Below are positions 59,579 to 64,000 of a stretch of DNA of 64,000 bases, one piece after another. The DNA comes from Cyclina sinensis (taxonomy: Eukaryota > Mollusca > Bivalvia > Venerida > Veneridae), in the NCBI GenBank assembly GCA_012932295.1, contig JAAONU010000001.1:20398120-20462119 (forward strand), written 5' to 3'. The translations under genes were made by a program, and so were the position numbers. Below the pieces are notes generated by a model. That model was not told the origin of the DNA. It did not search any database and worked only from the letters and a program-made list of their open reading frames with translations. Each line of letters begins with the position of its first letter. The stretch's first letter is position 1.

Positions 59579-60304
59579 ATGCTAAATTTCTTAAAATAGA
59601 AGAAAGAAGCCATCTCACATTATGATAATTCATTCAAGACAAACCTAAATACTTTTCGAAATAGTGATTCTTAGAGTCAATTTTGCCAACATGATTTTTG
59701 ATGTTCGTAATCAAAGTACTGAAAATCCACATTTCACACCAAGCATTATAGCTTTGTGATGTTTAAAGTTCATTTTTATGATGCTTATTTAAATTTCTAC
59801 TTAACATGTTAATTATTGTAATATAATTTTACAAAAACTTGCAAATTAAAAGGAAAATGTAGATTTAGTTTATTTACAACACAGTATCTGTAAGAAATGT
59901 AAACCAATTTATGGGAATAAGTTCGTTTCCTAAAAGTTATAATGGATGCAAACTGGAATTGGAATCACACTAAATGTCTTACAATATAGGTATACATCTA
60001 TAGTAAAGTTGAACTCCTTTAAACACGATGAATGCTTTCAGATGGGGCAAATTGCTGCTACGTTTGTTACAACATGTAAGTAGGTCTCAGTTTAAGAAAA
60101 TGTACATATATTGTTGTTTATTCCTTCCTTCTCTCTGATTATAACAGAACCGCAGTTTACATTATATCTTTCACTTAAACTAAATCATGCATTATTTCAT
60201 AAAATAGAAAACGAATGTTACCTGTAAAAAATGAGAGGAAAAAGCTGACGGGACATTCATTTCGTTGTTAATCATGTTCGACAAACAACAAAGGTTGTTT
60301 AAAA
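59579..60304. other. Non-coding stretch
   Basis: Continuation of the pre-insertion sequence interrupted by the LINE. No supported gene. Confidence 0.45.
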
Positions 60305-60385
60305 AAACGCGTATATACATATACACACATATATATATTCACACATATACATATACACACATATATATATGCACATAGATATACA
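60305..60385 (+). repeat. TA/CA-rich compound microsatellite
   Basis: Irregular TATACA, CACATA and TATATA units following AAAAAAACGCG, the same lead-in word as at the TA microsatellite near 52803. Confidence 0.85.
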
Positions 60386-63067
60386 AGTAAAGAAAATCAA
60401 AAGAAAAAAAAGGAAATTAATGGAAAAAACATGGCTTACTTTTTATTTTTTTACTTCAAATACGTATCTGAAGAATGGAGCTGAAAGCCTTCTACGCTTA
60501 CGCTTAATCATTTAGTTCTTACATACGTTGCTTGTTCTCTCTGATATTTTAAAGGAACTTTTCACAAATCTGGAGTAGATTTCAACACGTACAATGATCG
60601 TTCATGTAAGTACGTCCAAACCCCCTCGTGTGTACATTATGCGTTTCATGTTTGTTTTGTGATTCTAACCATATAGTATTTCTATCTATCACACTGTTGG
60701 AAATCAGAGGGAAGATAATAGACCGCCTTCTTCGTTGTTTTTTTTTTCTTTTTTTACAAGAAATTGATATTGCAAAATTGGGATGAGGTATTTGTTAAGT
60801 CCTTCCTTAGGACCTAAACCCTATTCAATTTTGAAGAGCAATCTCATCCCATGTGCACAATTGTTTATTAGATTCACGAAACGCATATAACCTCCTAAAT
60901 GTTTCATCTCAACGGTCGCTAAAGCGAGAGTTGCACTATTCTCTTTTTTTTTAAACTTAACTAAAGTGATGTTTTAATGTAAACAAGTAATATTACATCT
61001 TGAATTCAACAGTGCGATCAGCGAGTTAACATTCGACAACAAATGAAATATCAATGCCTGACTTTGAATAAAAGAATTGTTTGATTCAAGGATCTTTGAA
61101 TTCATACTTTGATGTTTCAATGTCAAATTTTATGTAAACAAAACATGCTGTCGCAGCAATAAATAAATAATATTCTGTAAAGAATGAATATTTATCTACA
61201 TAAATTCAAACATAAATGTAAGCTGTTACTTTCACAGACACTATTCATTAGTTGCATTATTGTTTCTTCTCATGAGAGTGAATAACTACAGTGAGCAAAT
61301 GCACTGAATTGTTGAAAGAATCAAATTTTATTTTTCAGATCAAAGTTAATCAATTTACAAGCTTAGCTTTGTCAAAAAAGCTTGTATGCCCCTCGTTAGC
61401 ATTTTAATCTCTAGGGAGACTGACTGATGGAAAAGGAACAGCCATCTTATAGGATATAATGTAGACACCAAGACAGTAGAGAGCATTAAGATAGCTTTTT
61501 CACACTGTTGCAACATTGTAGACCGTGATCGTACACCCATAATGTCACTTCTCATCTAGTTTCAAGCTAGCAGCTAAGGTCCACTTTATAAGGGACACTA
61601 GGCATTAATAGGCTAAGTGGTACATGATTGTAGTGGTAATCAGTCCTGGCGATGTGGTAGTTGCCGTGAAATGAATAAAGTCAATACAGTATTTAAAATT
61701 GGGAGGCGCCATTTTAGCGTAATATGCATTTCAATAAATATTCCTCATTCAAAAACGTCCGTTTTGATGAAACAAACCTTTTCGCAAGAGAGACTTCTTT
61801 CCGGAGTTGCTGAAATTATCGCGAGTGGATCTTTCGAAGCCTTTGGAAAAGAATGGTTGCCGCCATTTTACATAGCTTTTATTTTCAATTTGTCACCGTT
61901 ATAAATAAAGTATATTCGTAATTATAGTTTCGTAATGGTGGCTTGATTTATTTATGTTTAATGCAAGCGTATAGTGATAAATATTTAGTTTTATATATAC
62001 TTAATGTCATTTGATCCTACTTTAATACTAGCCAAGGAAACAATTTTGTTACACACATAGGAAATCTGTGAATCAACTAAACGATGTTTGCAGACAACTT
62101 TTGCAAGACAAAAATTAAATGATTTTGAGAAAGAGATTGTTTCGTGAGCAGAGATCAGATAAGTGTTTAGGCAAAGAAGATGCGCCTTGAAAACATCTTA
62201 GAATGACAGTAAACACAAGGTTTTATAATGTATCTTTCTCCAACCCTGAATCTCCCTGCCTGGATTGATTTGCATCCCATTCCTTCAAGACTTTAAATTA
62301 TACTTTACCTAAATTATCTACCCTAACCAAATATTATAACTTGTCTGTCAAAATAATTGGTTTAATGTTAACCATTTTCTCACGAACCTACAATAAGAAA
62401 TTCTACAATAGGATTGCCAAGAATGATAAGGAAAATCAGAAAACATGAAAGATAATATTTTCAAGTAGACCACAGGCTTTTAACAAGAGAACAAGTTAAG
62501 TTTCATCTGTTCTTGTCATGATATTGATACAACATCATTATTGCTTTGTGTAACTTCTAACAGTAATAAGCTTTTGTTTGTTATCGAACAAAGAAGAATG
62601 CCCAAGGGAAGCAACAAATAAACCTTCTTAAGTTAATAATTATGATATTGTAAACCTTTTTACGTTCTGTCCACCATTTACTACGGCATTACTTACAATC
62701 AAGTAAATAGTCTCCGGCATCGAACTGTGATAAAAGCGTAGAAACTTTTACTCATAATAAATAAAAGTAAAAATAAACTGATATACATTACATGTTTTTC
62801 AAGAAAATTTTAAGTCTGTACATATGACCCTTTTATATTATACCCCGTATATATAATAGTTCAGGTCAAAGATAAAGACAAACACAAAGCTGTATTTAGA
62901 AAGAAAACAGAATTAACAAAAATAATATTAATGAAATACTAAAAGTCCGTTTTGCGCTCTATAGAGTGATCTAATAAACAGGATAACAGCCTCCGTTTCT
63001 TGTGGAGGCTGATTTCTGTCCCCTGCGTATCGACGCGATGGCGCTAGCGACAACGTGACATATAGAT
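60386..63067. other. Non-coding stretch
   Basis: No supported gene. The 95-codon plus frame at 61617-61904 has no domain I recognise and no splice context. Confidence 0.4.
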
Positions 63068-63600
63068 ATGCGAAAAGACGATGTTAGTAGAAGCGCTGAT
63101 GATGGCGCGCTATATGTGTCATGGCTTCGCTTCATCGCCAGCAAAAAGGTGAAATAACGTCGAGACAACTTGCGTATCGGCGCCTTTTTGTGCCAGTGTC
63201 TTTTCGCACTGCCGCGTTCCTTTGGCGCATGCATATAAACAGAATATTGATACTATCTAAGACAGAAAATAAACTCGTTTGTGCAAGTTCTTTGCATTAT
63301 TTCTGAATTATTTCGTCCATTTTCTGTAAATAATCTATGCATGTTCCACAAGATCGTGACAAGATAAGACGCAGGAAAAAAATGACGCCGATCGGTGCGT
63401 TGTCGTCTTATCGTCTTATTGTGCCGAAGCCAAAGTCGCCGATCGGTGCGTTGTCACTGACGCTTTTTGGTGTTTGCACTAGCGCCGAAGCGAAAAGTCA
63501 CTGCTCAGCGCGTTGTCGTGTCGGCGTTATTTCGTTTTTTCGCTGGTACACGTAAATCGCACCATTATCAGCGCTACATTAAAGCTACGTCTTTTCGCAT
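63068..63600. mobile_element. Second foldback-type inverted-repeat element, CGAAAA/CGACAAC-rich
   Basis: Outermost certain arms: ATGCGAAAAGACG (63068-63080) is the exact complement of 63588-63600. Further in, AGCGCTGATGATGG pairs with 63562-63575 (13 of 14). The segment 63138-63169 (with GAAATAACGTCGAGACAAC) pairs with 63512-63546 (GTTGTCGTGTCGGCGTTATT). The right arm also carries direct repeats of GATCGGTGCGTTGTC (63390 and 63441). The spacer (~63240-63360) is ordinary AT-rich sequence. No transposase, and the outer borders are unclear. Open frames across it on both strands are likely by-products. Confidence 0.65.
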
Positions 63601-64000
63601 TGGTGCCTTTCCAAATTACTTGTTTCCACTTCAGCGAAAGCGAAAACACTACGAAATGAAAACTTTTATAGAAACTCAATTTTTCGACAAAGCTGTTTTT
63701 GAATTGTACCCATCATGAGACAGTTAAAAGGATGGTTAGGTATGCCATTTATTATTTATTCTTATTGCACTACAATTGCATTTGCTAACGCAAAAAGCAT
63801 TGCAAAGCCTATATTCGTAGAGATAGAACGAGACTGTAGAAATATGTATGTTTATGTCATTGTCTTTCTTCTTATAAAGGAAATGAAATATATTTCTTAA
63901 AAAGGCACGATCTGTAAATGGACTTAATATCTATAACTGTCAGATATCTGGTAACAATCCACTGTGCCCTAAGCCATCGTCGGAAATCCACGTTCGATCC
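63601..64000. other. Non-coding window end
   Basis: No supported gene. The 63715-63900 frame lacks a recognisable domain. Confidence 0.4.

Noticed and set aside
61617..61904. 95-codon plus-strand frame
   Set aside because: Translation has no recognisable domain; the apparent complexity is consistent with chance.
1..64000. CRISPR arrays, bacterial operons, riboswitches or prophage
   Set aside because: The tandem arrays have no spacers, there are no bacterial-type genes, and the sequence is clearly eukaryotic.

Overview
This is an AT-rich eukaryotic window, almost all non-coding, with no bacterial or phage gene organisation. Candidate coding sequence occurs only as short exons with splice-like borders, and nearly every long open frame belongs to a transposon or a tandem repeat. 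Several interspersed repeats resemble, from memory, families common in bivalve mollusc genomes: the 'GGTCAAGGTCA' repeat, a TTTAACCC...GGGTTAAA MITE and a 'GGCCACACCAAA' repeat. A marine bivalve is therefore the best guess at the source. This is an inference, not a database result.

Layout: (1) 0-15 kb. Two exons of a Ly6/uPAR-like three-finger protein gene lie on the minus strand (12.4-15.0 kb). A partial paralogous copy of its 3' end is cut by the left window edge (1-276). A ~151-bp tandem array rich in TGACCTTGA/TCAAGGTCA words fills 1.08-2.78 kb. A minus-strand tRNA-derived SINE lies at 7.75-7.95 kb, and a decayed non-LTR retrotransposon fragment sits inside the Ly6-like intron. (2) 15-35 kb. 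A foldback-type inverted repeat (16.66-17.52 kb); two 30-36 bp hairpins, each flanked by its own exact 7-bp direct repeat (19.2 and 23.0 kb); a possible terminal exon (25.7 kb); a second tRNA-derived SINE (27.7 kb); and a 458-bp MITE with an exact 9-bp target-site duplication (32.78-33.24 kb). (3) 35-46 kb. Four minisatellites (35-, 28-, 35- and 34-bp units), a broken pogo/Tigger-type transposase (39.0-40.6 kb), and a ~1.1 kb mollusc-type repeat followed by a 105-bp MITE with perfect 20-bp ends. (4) 46-53 kb. A TTAA-flanked MITE, several dispersed repeat fragments, a G-rich tract, a Cys-rich CXC-like coding relic, and a hairpin repeat beside a TA microsatellite. (5) 53.8-59.6 kb. A full-length-looking L1/Tx1-type LINE on the minus strand with a poly(A) tail and a 13-16 bp target-site duplication. 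Its 890-codon reverse transcriptase frame is open, but the upstream endonuclease part carries three frameshifts. (6) 59.6-64 kb. Microsatellite, non-coding sequence and a second large inverted-repeat element at 63.07-63.60 kb.

No multi-gene pathway is visible. The window reads as a gene-poor, transposon-dense tract around one (partly duplicated) Ly6-like gene. The most unusual signal is the pair of ultrashort hairpins with target-site-like flanks.
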